Notes under the pieces: generated by a model | Database searches by the model: none | What the model was told of the DNA's origin: nothing | The model's input: only the letters and a program-made list of their open reading frames with translations | Position numbers and translations under genes: made by a program | NCBI RefSeq assembly: GCF_965363235.1 | Contig: NC_134838.1 | Span: forward strand, 12,804,441 to 12,868,440 | DNA length: 64,000 nucleotides | From: Mytilus galloprovincialis | Lineage: Eukaryota; Mollusca; Bivalvia; Mytilida; Mytilidae | Direction: 5' to 3' | Part shown: piece by piece, positions 11,661 to 26,600 of the stretch | How the letters are laid out: each line of letters starts with the position of its first letter | Position numbering within the stretch: position 1 is the first letter of the stretch

Positions 11661-14600
11661 CTAATCTGTGGGACGAATCTGTAGTGTAATTTTCTGCTGA
11701 TTGTCCAAGCATTCACGTAATTTGTTTTCTGTCATTGTCAATCTTTGTTCTAATAGCGAAACTGTCTGCAAACAAATTAAACTTTGTTATTAGAAATCTA
11801 AATGTACAGATCAATACACAAACTAAGGTTACTAACAGATCTATTTCAAGTTATTTAATTATATATTGATATAATAATAAATCAATTTTTAATTGTATTT
11901 TACAACATTTAAACTTATATTCATGTGATTTAATGTGTGCATTATTATCGTGTGGGCTGCAGTGTATTGTTAAAAACTGGTGTCAGACTCCTAAAAACCT
12001 ATAATATCTAACCTGATATATTGGAAACTGAGTGCAAACTAATATTAATTTATTTAACTTCCAGGGATATAACTATAAATATTCAGAGGAGGAGCATGTA
12101 TGATAAGAGTCATTACAGGGTTCATTTATTGTAAAAATATTGAAATTATTCAACCCCTCAAAATGATGTTATTTTTTTTAATAAATGAGGAGAATGGTTA
12201 AAACTGGTCAATTTAGAATAATATACACAGATGTCTTTATACGTGTTATAAATGATATCACAATGAAGTGATATATGTTAAAATTGACCACATAAAACTC
12301 CATTTATTTTCATGGGTACACATTTTCTTGAATAGCTGAAAAATTGTAGTATGTATTCATGAATGCTGTGTTTCATTGTTTAGATGAATTATGTAAAACA
12401 GGCCTATAGGAAATTTTAAACCTTGTTGAACACAATTAAATAAATGTTTGACCTTTACCCAATAATAATGAAAATTAGTCTCAAACCAATAATGAGATGA
12501 ACTGTGATCTATTTCTCACTAATGGTATTAAAGCCTTAAGTATGTAATGTCAACAGGAAGGGGGATGAGTGATGGAGGTAAAAACAAATTACTCAGGGTA
12601 ATACAATAGTGGCAGGTCACAAAATTGTAAGACAGGTCTAGACAAATTTACTTAATTATCAAAACAAACCTGTGTTAAAACATCTAGCTGACCAACAATT
12701 TGTTCTAATGTATTGGATAACTGTGGAGGGATAGATTTAGCTTCTAGCTGTTGAGTAGTGGACCGTGAAGATTGATTCTGTGAAGACCTGGATCTCGAGG
12801 CTGATTCAAATCCTACACACTGGTCTGACGTTGTTATATCATATTCTTGTGTAAGTCCATTCACTGCTGAGGATGACTACAATTTATATAAAACAGAATA
12901 TCATTATTAATGATGTAACACTTACATCAAATTACATACAATCCACTAAAATTTTAAGATATCATTTCTGTTTTAATAAAGGAACAGAGTTCCAATCCCC
13001 TACTCCTTGCACATATCTATCCACACTACCAGAGGGTACTAACTAAAAATACAACCCATTTTTATAAATAATAAATATTTTAGGGAAATGGACTTCAGAA
13101 CTAATTATGCAATGCGATTTCCTTTATAATTAATATATCCAAGGGACATAACTCATTAAAATTATTTGATAAACAGTTGCTTTTTGACGAAACAAAACCC
13201 CTATAAAATGGAAGTATTCAACAAATCAATAAATTTGGTGTATTTACTGTCTTCTGATTGGTTAAAATTATTAGTTTTATTTTCAATGTTGTCAATTTTG
13301 AAGGCGACACGCCCACTCTGACGTTGTGTATTCATACGCCAACATGTGTGTACGTTGTTATTGTTAATATAAATAATATAAAATGTTCTTTGAGCCTTAT
13401 TTTTGATCGCAATTTATTTATAATGAATGGCAATCATTTATTTTGATTTTATTGAACAATAAAACTAATTTTTGACTCTTCACATTTTACATAATCCGCT
13501 TCGCGGATTATTCAATGTGAAGAGTCAAAAATTTGTTTTATGGTTCAATAAATTCAAAATAGATAATAGCCATTCATTAAATAAAATACGTAGATTGAGC
13601 AAAAGTTAAAGATTATTTCAATTTTATTTGGTTCAGGTAAGGTTAATATGTTCATATAATATCCTTAATGAATAAAGTCTCTGTGACCAAGGGAAACCCA
13701 AATTCAATTGCATCCAAATATAATAAATGATATAGTTCTACAAACAATTTAAAGATGCTGTTTACCTTGTGTAGAACAAAAATGACACACAATTTGTTTA
13801 CCTCACATTACCATGTAACAGTTGAAGTATAGGACATTGTAAATCCAGGTTTTTTTTCTATATTTTTATATTGCATTTTGAATTGCTTCAACTTTAAATG
13901 CATTGTTGGTATATGAGATGTAAATAATAAAATTGTATGCTTTAAAACCAATTCACTTGTTTCTAATAATAATCAATATTTCTAATAAAAGATTATCTGA
14001 ATCAAAGAAATTTGATATTTTCATTAGCTAAATTCCCCCGAGAGACTAGTAACATTTTATGTCCCAATAAATGAAGAGCAGGTTGCATGAAATAATTGTC
14101 CCATTCAATTCAAATGTTTCTATTGTTATATGGAATTATTTATAATCATTTATTTATGATGTGATTCTGTTTGAAGGAGAGAATCAAACCTATTCACGGT
14201 ATTAAGTGTATAGAATTTCATCATGTTGCATATCTGACTCTCAGCATTTTCTAATTAAAATAAAAATCTATTGTGCCATAATAATGAAGTAAAATAATAA
14301 TAAGCATGCCATATTTGAAATTTGCTAGCAACATACTTTATATAACTCAGTGGTGCTTTAAAAGTTTGTCAAAGAGACTGACTGAAAGAAACCACACTGA
14401 GGAAATATGGTAAATAGATTATAAACATTTCAGTTTGAATAAGAAATTTAGAAGCTGGAAGCATTTTTATACACTAGCCATTCAATAAATAATTTGTTTC
14501 TTTCTTCCTTAAAAAAGAATCCCAAATTTTAAGAAAAGAAAAGGTTTACATCCTGATTATATATTTTAATCCTTTAACTGAACAACTAATGTAGTTGGTT

Positions 14601-17600
14601 ATAATTTTTTTTGTTCGCATAATCAGTTAAACACATAATCCAAGTTTAAATAAATATAAACAGAAGCATTTACATAAAGCAAGATAATTAATAAATATTA
14701 ATTATGTGCTATGTTACAAAGATGGTGTTAACAACAACCTTTTCACTTTGAGTATATCTTTGAAAAAGGAGAAGGTCCGGTAAGGGTCGATTTTAGCCTC
14801 AAATTTCAAGGTCATTTGCCGAAAAATTTTGGACACTTTTTATACACTTAAATGTCTATTTAAGTTGATATAATTAATTTATGTGAAGGATTTTAACTGA
14901 TTCAGTCATTTAAAACGCACCAATGCAAGCTTAAATATGAAAAATCTATCAAATATGCCCAAAAATGTAACTTTTCAGATGGTTATTGTCAAAAATGAAA
15001 GTGGTTGCATCCGTGTTCATCCTCAACCTTTATATATGTTATGTATTATCATCAAATACAACTTATATTTCAATATTATGAATGAACACAAATGCAGCCA
15101 CTTTCATTTCGGACGGAAACGGTCTAAAATTTAACAAAAATGCTAAAATTGTGAAAATTTCAGAATTTAGCATGACTTAATGATGCTAGTACACGATAAA
15201 TGTGCATTGTATTATCAAAAACAGCCCATATTTATGTTAAAGAAGCATTCTACTTTCCAATAAATAACTGAAAGTTTACATTTGAACAATTTTGTAAAAC
15301 TGCTATATTTTGGGGCCAAAAAGGGGTCTTACTGGATCTACTCCTTTGTAGTGTAATTTAAGTGCCAATCTTTGTAAGAATCAGGCAATCAAGAAACATT
15401 TCAAAGACATGGCTGAAAAAACAACCATCCTATTTTGAAGTTTCTGGCATCCTGAGTTAAAACGGTCCTTTTGTTTTTGTTAACTTGTCTGGTAATTCTA
15501 GAAATCTCTAGATAACTTTTGGTTGGAATGATAGCAAACTACCGAGTTAGCTCCCCTTAATTGTTTTTTTTTTTTAAAGTGTTTCAACCAAATTATATCT
15601 TAAATAACAAGTACTGGAAAAATAAATAAATCTCATTTTACTGCACCATTATCAATTTGAACATAAATCAATGTCAACTTGAGTGGGTTTTTGTTTGCCA
15701 TGTTTTCACCACTGTCTGATTCTCTTAAGCACTATAACACTTTATTTTATCAAATAAATATGTTAAAAAATAAACATGCACAGAAATAATTAACTAAGGC
15801 ATTGCTGCAAAAAAATCACTAGCTTTCATGTGAGAAAGAGTCCACCAGTAACAATGGTGACACATTATTCAACAACATTTCAGGAAAGACAACTCCAATT
15901 CAAATTAAGTGTGTTATATTTGATAAAATAAATATTATTTGACAAAAATAAATAAATAAAAGCATTGAAACATGTCATTGCTGCAAAAGAGTTTTTTGAA
16001 TTCTAAGATTGAACAGCCTTCCTATGAAATCATTTTACACAATATTGTTCCAGAATGTAAATAAATAGAACTTGTCTTTCTTAGTTGCCCAATAAACTAC
16101 AAGTTTTATTATCCCAAATTTTAAATATATCCAGCATCTTTAACCTTGGTTTTTATAGTGGATTCAGTTATGCTTCTTAACCCTTAAAACTACATAATTG
16201 AGTTTCAAAACTATCCAAAACTTCTAGTTCTAAGTTGAGCTGAAAATACCCGTTGAAATTGTATATTTGGTGCAACTAGTTTTCTACTGCGCTACTGAAA
16301 TAGGCAAAAAAAGAAACTATTTTTGAAAGTTCTAAAGCTAAAAAGTCTTCTAAAGAAAATATCACACATGTCACAAACACTACCTGTCCAGTAGAAAACA
16401 ATGCAGGTCCCACTTCAGTAACTAAGGGTTGCTCATCTTCCATATTTTTAAGTTCTGCTCTACAATCCAACTGTCAAATATGACAAATAGTATAAATACT
16501 TGACAAAAGCTCAGTTGGAACGTTAATTCTGATACGTTAATTTTCATCCTTTGTTGATTTATTTGAATACTTTTGCTATCCTAGCCTGTAATGCATTCTA
16601 TTTATAATTTATTATTTATAAGTTACTCAAACTTCAAAGCCATATACAACATTTCATTCTCAGTTAGTTAAGGGATAATATATTCTAACTAGTAGAGTAC
16701 ACAAATTTACAAAAAGTAGGTATGTTGTATGCACAGTTTTTAAATTACCTCTATGTGATCCCGAAATACGTTTTTTGTCTTTGGTAATTTGATCATCTTC
16801 CTATTCCATGTTTTTTATGAAAGCTATTTCTGCTAGTTTTATGTTACACAATGGGTATCGGGGTCCAAATCCTGAGGAGCAATTAATAAAAAGATTGTAA
16901 TTGTGGGTAGGTAAAATCTGAATCAAATTCCAACGGAACATAGTTCCTGCATGGAATCAAATCAAGATTTAACTTACCCAGTTTTACAAACTTTTCATTA
17001 ATTTCTTCACATAATTTAGAACCCTCCCACAGTTTCCAATCGGGATGCATAGTGAGTGTAAGAAAGTTGTGTATGCATTTAAAAGCATCATATCTACGTA
17101 TTTGTCACAATATGCTTACTCAATATAAAATCAGTCTTTACAAATACAGTTACAAAACCAAATTTCATATAAAATTAATACATTTCTTTGACAGTTGACA
17201 TGCAGAAGTAGCATGCTGTCATATCCAATAAAAACAATACATGCATTAAACACAAAGCAATTTTCAATTCAATACATTTGTATATAAAATAGTATGCCTT
17301 AAAGAAATAATAAATGTTGTGCTTCACAGAAGTTTGAAAGATTTATATTGATCCTTGTTTATTAGCAAAAAGTCCAGTAACAATAAGAAGATAAAATACT
17401 GATAAATAAATCAATTTCCAGTAAAATATAAAGTATAACTGTGAAACACAACAAACTATTTCATTTATAATCAAACACTTACTCTGGTAGGTGTTCCAGA
17501 TCTCTTTTGTGTTCTTGGAGGAATGTCGCTGACTTTCGGAGGCTCTTTTGATTTTGCCCTCTCTTTATGTGATTGTAAGACATCATCAAAATCTAGCTGA

Positions 17601-20600
17601 TCAAAATTTGTCTTCCACACTAAGACCTGCAATAAGATTTATACATACAGGAGATTCATCATTTGAAGCATCAGATTTTGGTCCTTTAAGGGCAGCTAAT
17701 ATCATAAATGCATCTATCTCCATGGATATTAAAGACACAATTTAAGATTCCATCTGCTTGACACCATTTAAATAAAAAAAAAAGATATTCCAAAATATGA
17801 TATTTTTCTAGTTTATGCATTTGAATAAGAAAGAAGATGTTGTATTCAACAATTACCAGCACTGGCATCAATCCATGATTTGATGCTGGAAAATAACATA
17901 CACTATTTGTTCATGCTGCAAGTTAACCAAACTTTAAACAATAAAATCTAAAACCGTTGTTGGCAAGTATATAAATGAAAATACAGAGTGTGAGAGATAT
18001 GCAATTGCCAAGCAGTCAATACTTTTGTGACTTCTTATTTTCATCCTTATGTTAAAGATTTACACCTGACAGGAGCCAATATTGATATAATTCATAAAAA
18101 GACTAATGACAATGTGTTTTGAAAATTAAAACTGAGATATGAATTAGTGCAAGCAATCCTAAGATTTCATTTTTGAAGAAGACAAAATTTAATCCACAAT
18201 CACAAGTCATGTACTGAATACAAGATAACTCTGTTTTTATCAAAGTTACAAATTAATTTTGCCATATGATAAGGGACTTTCCAATTTGAACTTTCTTTGG
18301 AGTTTAGTATTTTTCTTACTTTACTTTTTACATGCTTGTACTGTTTTATTGTTTATCTGTGTTTTTTAAATAACAAATTATTGGGCCATAAAAAAGAATA
18401 GGTTTGTTTGCCCAAACGCTACCTACCCAGAAAAAAGCTGCCTACTCAAATTCTTTTATTGTCCTGATTTGAAGAAGTTTTTTTTTAATCAGATAGGCAT
18501 GAAGACTAATAAACACCTGATACTTCAATTTCTCTTTTTGAAAAAAGAAAAGAAAATGCCTACCTACCTACCCACTGTCTCAACCTTTGGGTAGGGTTTG
18601 GGGAAACCAAAATATTTTTAATTGTGGCCTTGCTTGGATTTTTAACTAACAAAATTATCTTTGAAGGTTTTTCAAAATCTGAAAAAAACCCATAGAATCA
18701 CAAAAGGTCTTTTGAACGGAAAATAGAATGGAACATTTCAAGATCCTTGTAAGCAAAACTTGGACAGGGGATCTGTATTTAAGGGGGCTTGCGGGTATAA
18801 ATCATTTTTGTTTTAAATATAAGATTTCGCTATTTTTTCTATAAATAAACTTTATCCTATACTTAATAGAAAAATAAAATAAAAATATAGGGTCACCGTT
18901 AATTTAAGCTCACAATCTCCCTTCAAAAGAAGCACGCATTTTTGTTAAGGTACTTTTTTTCTGTTAAACTTATAGGAGAAAAAAAAGTAATACCGAAATA
19001 AAAAAAGAACTTAATTACAGAAATCCCTTAAATTTTACAATAGTTTAGTTTAAGTATAGTTTATTTGAAAAAAATAATAAAAAATATAGGTCACCGATGA
19101 GTTAAAAGAGTTATTTCAATTTTAATGCAAAAAAAAAAAAAGGCATTTTTTTCACCAAAGGGAGATAATTTGGAGTTTTTTCAATGATATAAACATTTTA
19201 AAAGTCATTTTGGGCCGAAACGAATTGATGTTTTTGGTTAATTTTTGTACCATATCATACAGTAACAACTAATACTGTAATAAATAAAATTTGTCATGAA
19301 AAAAAAAATGTTTCAATTTTTGCTGATTTTTTTTGCACCCTCGAGCCTCCTTAAATCAGATTGTTAATCAGATATGTCATAAACTGAAGTCTTACCTGTT
19401 CATCAGAACCACCAGAAGCAAAGTAAGCACCATCTCTTGCAAAAGTCACAGCTGTGGTTGGACCCTATAAATATACAATTAATCCATTCAAATATAACAT
19501 AAATCAAAATATAGGCAGGTATTACTTAAAAGTAGAACAGATATATAAACCAGGTGCTCCGCAGGGCACAGCTCTATATGACCGCAGAGGTTGAACTCTG
19601 AACAGTTGGGGTAAGTATGGACACAACATTCAGGCTTGATACAGCTCTGAATTTGGATTCTGATCAAATTTTTACATGATATGGATTTCTGACACAAAAC
19701 AAATGCCAAGATCTTACAAATCTATTGCGCAATGTTGTGCAATTGAAGTTTTCTTCTTCAAACTTTTAAAAAATTTGGAATTTGAGAAATTTAAAAAAAA
19801 ACAGAAGTGAAAACTACTACCACCCTCCCCCTTTTTTTGCAATAAGTCCAATACCTGATATTTCTTTATACATAATTTACAAGTAGTGTAAGGGAGGTAA
19901 ATCCAATCATACCCAACATTGTATGTTAAATGTTTTTGAGTAACCTCACTTTCACTGCTTTTAAATTGTCTTAAATGCCCATTTACCAGAACCTAGTTTT
20001 CCCCCCTTTTTTTGCCCCCAATTCCAAAACATTTTGAGCCATAACCCCCAAAAGCCAATACTAACCATCCCTTCATGGTATGGACACTTGTGGTATAATT
20101 TCAGAGAGATTCATACCATTAAACATAAGTTATTGTTTGAAAACTACAAAAATGCTTATTTTGGGCCCCCTTTTTGGCCCCTAATTCCTAAATTATTGGG
20201 ATCATAAACCCCAAAATCAATCCAAACCTTACTTTAGTGGTATGCAACCTTCTTGTAAAAATTTATAGAGATCCACTTACTAAAACTAAAGTTATTGTCT
20301 GGACACTAAATGTGTCTTCGGACATCGAAGACGCAGACGACATGACAGCATTATATTAAGCAAAAAAAATTTGGCGGTTGTATAAAAAGCAAAAGGAATC
20401 ATTTGTCAGATTATTTTGCATGTTTAGAAATGCCTCTTTAACAAACCATAAGAGGAATATACATTGTTTTTATTTCAATTCAATTTACTCACTTAAAAGG
20501 TGCCTTTTTTTTAGGCACACTGCTCTTTTCAGATACTTGCTGGAACAGTGTAAATGTACATATGTATATATGAGCAGAATTGAAAATAAATGCATACAAT

Positions 20601-23600
20601 TTCCTATTAATAGACTAGTTTTTTTCTGAATCAGCAAGAAATATATGTCAATGGACAAAATGAACCAGTAATCAATCAATGCATGTCTTTTCAAATCATA
20701 ACATTTTAACCTCATTAAAAAACATTACAATAAACTCATTGAGGATTTTGTTTCAGTTAAATATAAAAAAGAAGATGTGGTATGATTGCCAATGAGACAA
20801 CTATCCACAAAAGACCAAAATGACACAGACATTAACAACTATAGGTCACCGTACGGCCTTCAACAATGAGCAAAGCCCATACCGCATAGTCAGCTATAAA
20901 AGGCCCCGATAAGACCATGTAAAACAATTCAAACGAGAAAACTAACGGCCTTATTTATGTAAAATAATGAACGAAAAACAAATATGTAACACATAAACAA
21001 ATGACAACCACTGAATATACAGGCTCCTGACTTGGGACAGGCACATACATAAATAATGTGGCGGGGTTAAACATGTTAGCGGGATCCCAATCCTCCCCTA
21101 ACCTGGGACAGTGATATAACAGTACAACATAAGAACGAACTATAAAAATCAGTTGAAAAAGGCTCAACTCATCAGATGGACAAAAATATAAGTGGACGTG
21201 GCCGGGTACTTATACATCCCGACACAAAAAGACACAATGAACAGATCTGAGAGTACTCGCAGTTATCTGACAGCTAGTTCAAAGCCACTAACAACTAATA
21301 AAAAAATCATGCATCTAAGACTAAACTATCAATCCGTACACATCCAACATCCAATGGATTTAGTGTAAAGACATCATAAACAGCCAGAGAAAAACATGAC
21401 CTTGTGCAATGCCAAGTTACAGGTATCGATAGATTGTAGATCCATGAATATGTATATATATAACATATACATGTTTTCGTTTAAACTCCCATACACACTC
21501 TACATGTTTGTAGCTTTTGTACTATTGCATTTCTGTTGCAATGACATTTATTCCACATCTTATTTTATTCATTTTATCTTAACAATATCATACCTGATGA
21601 CCATGTAATGTGTAAAACAATCTTCCCTCTAATAAGTCATAAATCTTAAGTGTAGCATCGTCAGATCCTGATAATAAATAATTCCCACTTGCGTGGAAAG
21701 CTAAACTGTTCACTGCTGCTGAATGGGCTGAAAATAAATACATTTAATTTAAGACTAAGTATTTAAAGTATACTTTCAATAAGTACAATACATAACATAT
21801 ATCAAACTTGATGTATGTCATTCATTTGTAAGTCATTGTTTGACCTCTGATTTGTATATGTGAAGTTTAAACTTGGTTTCAATCAAACCATTATGTATTT
21901 GGTTCTTGAAAAAATCTCTACATGCATGCATTATTTAATGAAAAAAAGTCTACAATGCTACAAATTGAGTTTGCTAAATATACCATTTATTTGTCGTACT
22001 ATGACCATAGAGGTTAATTAGACTAAATGTCTCACAAGTTCATTCACATGGCTACTGGCTAGTGTGGTGCACAGTATTTATTCTGTTATGCTACTTCAGT
22101 TAATCATTTAATGTATAATTACAATGGTTTATAATATTATTATTGTGTATATTCTAACTTATTTGATTTGTTTAAAAAGAGTCATATGGTCAGCTATATT
22201 TTCAAAGAAAGACTGAAAGGGGTAGATAGAATAAAAATATTACACAGTTAGAATATCTGAAACAATCAAAACAACCAATCACATGAATTGGTGCTCTACT
22301 TCTGGCTTATTGACAAGAATAATATAACAATTGCAGCTTTAATTTTTACAAGGATATATCAACTTAAAAAGATATATTGACCTCTTACTTCGCCCCCTCT
22401 ATCAATATCCTTTTTTCAGTTCCTTATACCTAATATCCTTGAATCAACCTCATACAAAGGCTATTATAATCAACCTCATACAAAGGCCATTATATAACCT
22501 GTTTAATGTTAAAATAGTTAATTAGTTTAATTAGCTGTGTAATGTTGGAGTAGTTTATTAGTTTAATTACCTGTGTAATGTTGCAGTAGTTTATTGGTTC
22601 TAATATCCCAGACTTTGACAGTACTGTCTGTACCAGCTGATGCTATACATGTACCACTGGGATGGAATTCAACATGATTTACAAAACTGAAAATAAACAA
22701 AATGCATTAGAATGTAATTCAATTGAATATATAAATGAACAAAATATGAGCTGTCAAATTGACAGCAAACCAGGTATTCTATATTTTGAAGACGTTTTCA
22801 GGCTTGTTTGATCTGTTATTCTTTGTGCATATTTTCCATTCTATCAGGGACCATAACTCCTGAATGGTAAAAGTGAAAATCACCAATAAGGAACTTGACT
22901 TCCATTTTATTATTAGTAACAACATATTTGATTTTGAAAAGTATTAATTTAATGACCATTAAGTTATAATCAATTGCACAAAACCTGTTGACAGCTGCAA
23001 ATCCTGCACAGTACTACACCATTCCAATAAATGGATTATTCCTTCAGAAAATCCAGTTAAAAATATAACATATATTCATGATTCTTGAGGTTTAGTGTAA
23101 AATAAAATCCTGTTTTAATCAAAAGATTTTAGTTCAGCTGAAAGTGCTCTTTTCTTAAGGAATGTTTTGACTACAGAGAGTAAGAAATTCCAACAAAAAC
23201 TACTCAAAAACCTGTTCACTAGGTTTACTGTTTACTTTTCACATTTTTTTTGTGTATCTTATATGTTGATCTTGGTCAGAAAAATATTGTAAAACCAATC
23301 AATTGACGTCACATGGCATTTTCTTATTGTAGTTTAATAAGTTAAGCATTTCTTAACATACAAAAACTCAGCCCTTGTTTAGTTTTGAGTTATCTAAATT
23401 CTGATTGTTCAATCTGTAATATCATTATACTTACCCTCCATGTTCATAAAACGTATGGATACATTCTTTACTATTCTTGTCCCATAACTTGACAGTTTTG
23501 TCGTCACTTCCTGATACTATTAATCTTCCATCTGGTGAAAATCTGAAATTAATAAATTAAAACAAATAATTTCTTATTCAAATATTGTTTTTTTCTAAGA

Positions 23601-26600
23601 AGAATACAAATTAAACTATATATTTGCGACATTAAATTGATGATATACATTGGTTTGTGGTCAATAATGGAATTCATATGGAAGAAGGATTTAGGAAACA
23701 AATAAATAGTTGGCTAAGACATCATAATAAAATAATGATGCCATTAAAAACCACTTATTAAGTTTTCTGTGAAACTCTTTCGGTTAATTTTCAAATATTT
23801 AGAAGTTTGTGTCAATAAGAAGAACAATCTTAAAATTTTATGTTTTGATGTGTGGACACTGGTGTAAGATAAATTTTTCCAGTTAAAAAAATAAATGTAA
23901 ATACTAAGAAGTTTTGGAAATTCTTATATCCAAAAGTTTGTAAGGGTTCAGATATTCCCAGTGTCTCTCACCTACTTTATGAATCTAATTAATGTTTTAA
24001 GATTTTTAACTGCAGACTGTATGTAATGTTAAATGGAAGAAAAACTAAGTCCATATATAGGTAACATACGAAAAAACTGGAAATATATTTTTACAAAATT
24101 TCATTCTTGAAACTAGCTTTTGATTATAAACCAGCTTCTGTACAAGTTTGGGAGAAATCCAGGATAGTTTATGAAAGTTATTAAACTTTCAAAAACTTTA
24201 ACCACATAGTGAATGTAATGTCAACTGGCAGAAAAACCAAGTCCATTTATAAGTAAATTATGAAAAAAATGGGATTTTTTTTAAACAAAATTTACTTCTG
24301 GAAAATATCTTCTGATCATAAACAAGCTTTTTTCCAATCAGTGTATCATAACAAAACACAAATTTTAACTTACTTAGCACATCTGACCCAGTTAATGTGT
24401 TGATTTAAAGAAAACAGGAATTTCTGCCTATGACATGTCCACAACTGAAAATAAATCACATATGTTTACTACATTACAAATGGAGTGCAGCATGTTTTTG
24501 CATAAAAGTAGTAGATAAACTTATCAGAGATACTATTGTTCTACTTTTGTACACCAAATGTGTTTCGTCTACAAAATATTGTATGATTAACAATCTCCTC
24601 CTGGTAACAACCATTTTTTTTAACATTTCTATATCTGTTTTCACCTGGAAATACACATATCTTCACTTGCTTTTTACAACATTTTATTGTAAAATACTTG
24701 TATTTCATTTTTTTTAATCTAGGTTTTGCAATTTAAGTCTCACTTGGAGTTTTTGTTATATGTTGACAGAACTCACAGTCTTATAATCTAACAAATATAT
24801 ATACAGTCGACTCTCGTTATGTCAAAGTCAGCCGGACCAGAGAAATATTTCCAGATACACGTTGTTCGACTCAAACGAACACCGGAAGTTCGACAATCTA
24901 AGGGACACAACTCTTGCTTAGCTTGGTAAAGCTAAAATAAATCCGGGTGAATATGGCAAGGGGATCGATATTCTAGTATCAGATCGATGTATTTGTATGT
25001 CACAGTCTTTTATTTTTTACTTATTCAATTGTTTCAATTAAAATAAAATCCGATGGCTTTTCCAAGAGAGTAATTTCCAATCGATAGTTTCTTTATTCAG
25101 GTCGGTTATAGCTGACAAAATTGTTCATTCTTGGATACAAGAGATTTAAGAAAATTTTTATTTCTATTCATTTTGTTTTATCTCACTCTTTCTTTTCAAA
25201 AGAAAATATAACAAGATTAAAGACGTCGTTTGAGTAGTTTTTAGGTGATCATCAACGGAAGCCATAATCCTCACTTTATACACACCCAAGCTCATTAGTG
25301 TAAATCACAAATTAATTGTTTTGTAAACATTTCAAAAACTTTTTCATGAATATTAACAATGTATCACTAATTATTTATCAAAATTCTATAAAAGATAATC
25401 TTAGGTAAACACTCATGGAAATAGCATGTCATAAATCAATACAGTGGTCAGTGACCGGAAATTTAATTACACGTGTATTGTCAGATTAACTATTCAATCC
25501 ATTTAAATCCCGGAGGTCATGTTTTGACATATGTGTATAGTTCGAGATAAAAAATGAATTTTGAATGCTTTTGTTAACCTTGGGACCGTAAATTTAGTTC
25601 GACTCAACCGAAATTTCGACTCATCCAATTTCGACTCATCAGGAGTCGAATTACATACTTTTGTATGGAATAAAGTTCGGGACCACGTGAAAACTTCGAC
25701 TCATCCGAAATTTCGAGTCAACCGAGTTCGAGACAACGAGAGTTAACTGTATACGCATATTGATAGAGATTTGTCTCATTGGATATCATACCTCATCTTC
25801 TAATTCTATATAATAATGATAAACAAAGTAAGATAATAAACAACTACTTCCTTTTAAACACCAAGATTCACTTTGTGTATTGTACCATACCTTTATAGTT
25901 TTGTCATCTGAAGCAGTCAGTAATGTTTGGCCATCACTAGAGAAATCTATACTTCTGACTGTGGCGGTGTGAGCTTTAAATACTGTTGATTCCCCTTTCC
26001 TGTATTTGAACAAACAAAAAAATAATCTCTGCCAAAGTTTCAATGTGTTTGTTTAGTTAATAGTTAATCTAGTACATTTATATCATATCGATATTTAATC
26101 TCTTATCAATTTTTTTCTTTGTTTCTTTAAAAGTGTTCAGACAATACACATTTTATTTGTGATTTTTTAACTTACCCCCACACATTTTTTAGACAGGGTA
26201 GATCAAGCCCTGATTTAGTCCTAAATATTGCCCTATATAGTATATGTGTAATATTTCAACAACTTCCCTATATTTTTTGTCAGGAGACGTGAAACAAGTA
26301 TATTTGCTTTGGCTTAGGAGTCTTTAAATTTAATATTGAATAGAAAAACCTGAAGTCTTAATGTCATATAATTATTTGTTTTCATCTGAAATGTAAACAT
26401 TTGTTACCAATCAATTGGGAATTTATCTTACACAGTGGGTATCCACAATCTGCAAGTTTTGTCTCTTGAGGCTGAAGCAACAAGATGTCCTGACGGTGAA
26501 AACTTTACATCCATAACAGCATCCTGAAAGAATAAAAAAGTATGAATGGAACATGTTGAAATCAAGGTTGGGCGGTATTTACCACCCCCGGTATTTACCA

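Noticed and set aside
12652..12864. 70-codon frame starting at an internal Met as an independent gene
   Set aside because: It is the penultimate POC1 exon; it joins the coiled-coil exon at 11,765 in phase.
17641..17700. Possible extra POC1 exon (reading [12 protein letters not shown] on the minus strand)
   Set aside because: It would split the last WD40 blade between SDEQ and VLVW, and its acceptor lacks a pyrimidine tract.
25786..26043. 85-codon minus-strand frame starting MKLWQRLFF as a separate small WD40 gene
   Set aside because: It is one POC1 exon (25,999-25,891) read through into both introns. The GTATGG donor after KTIK and the acceptor before GAAAGGGG restore the WD40 pattern.
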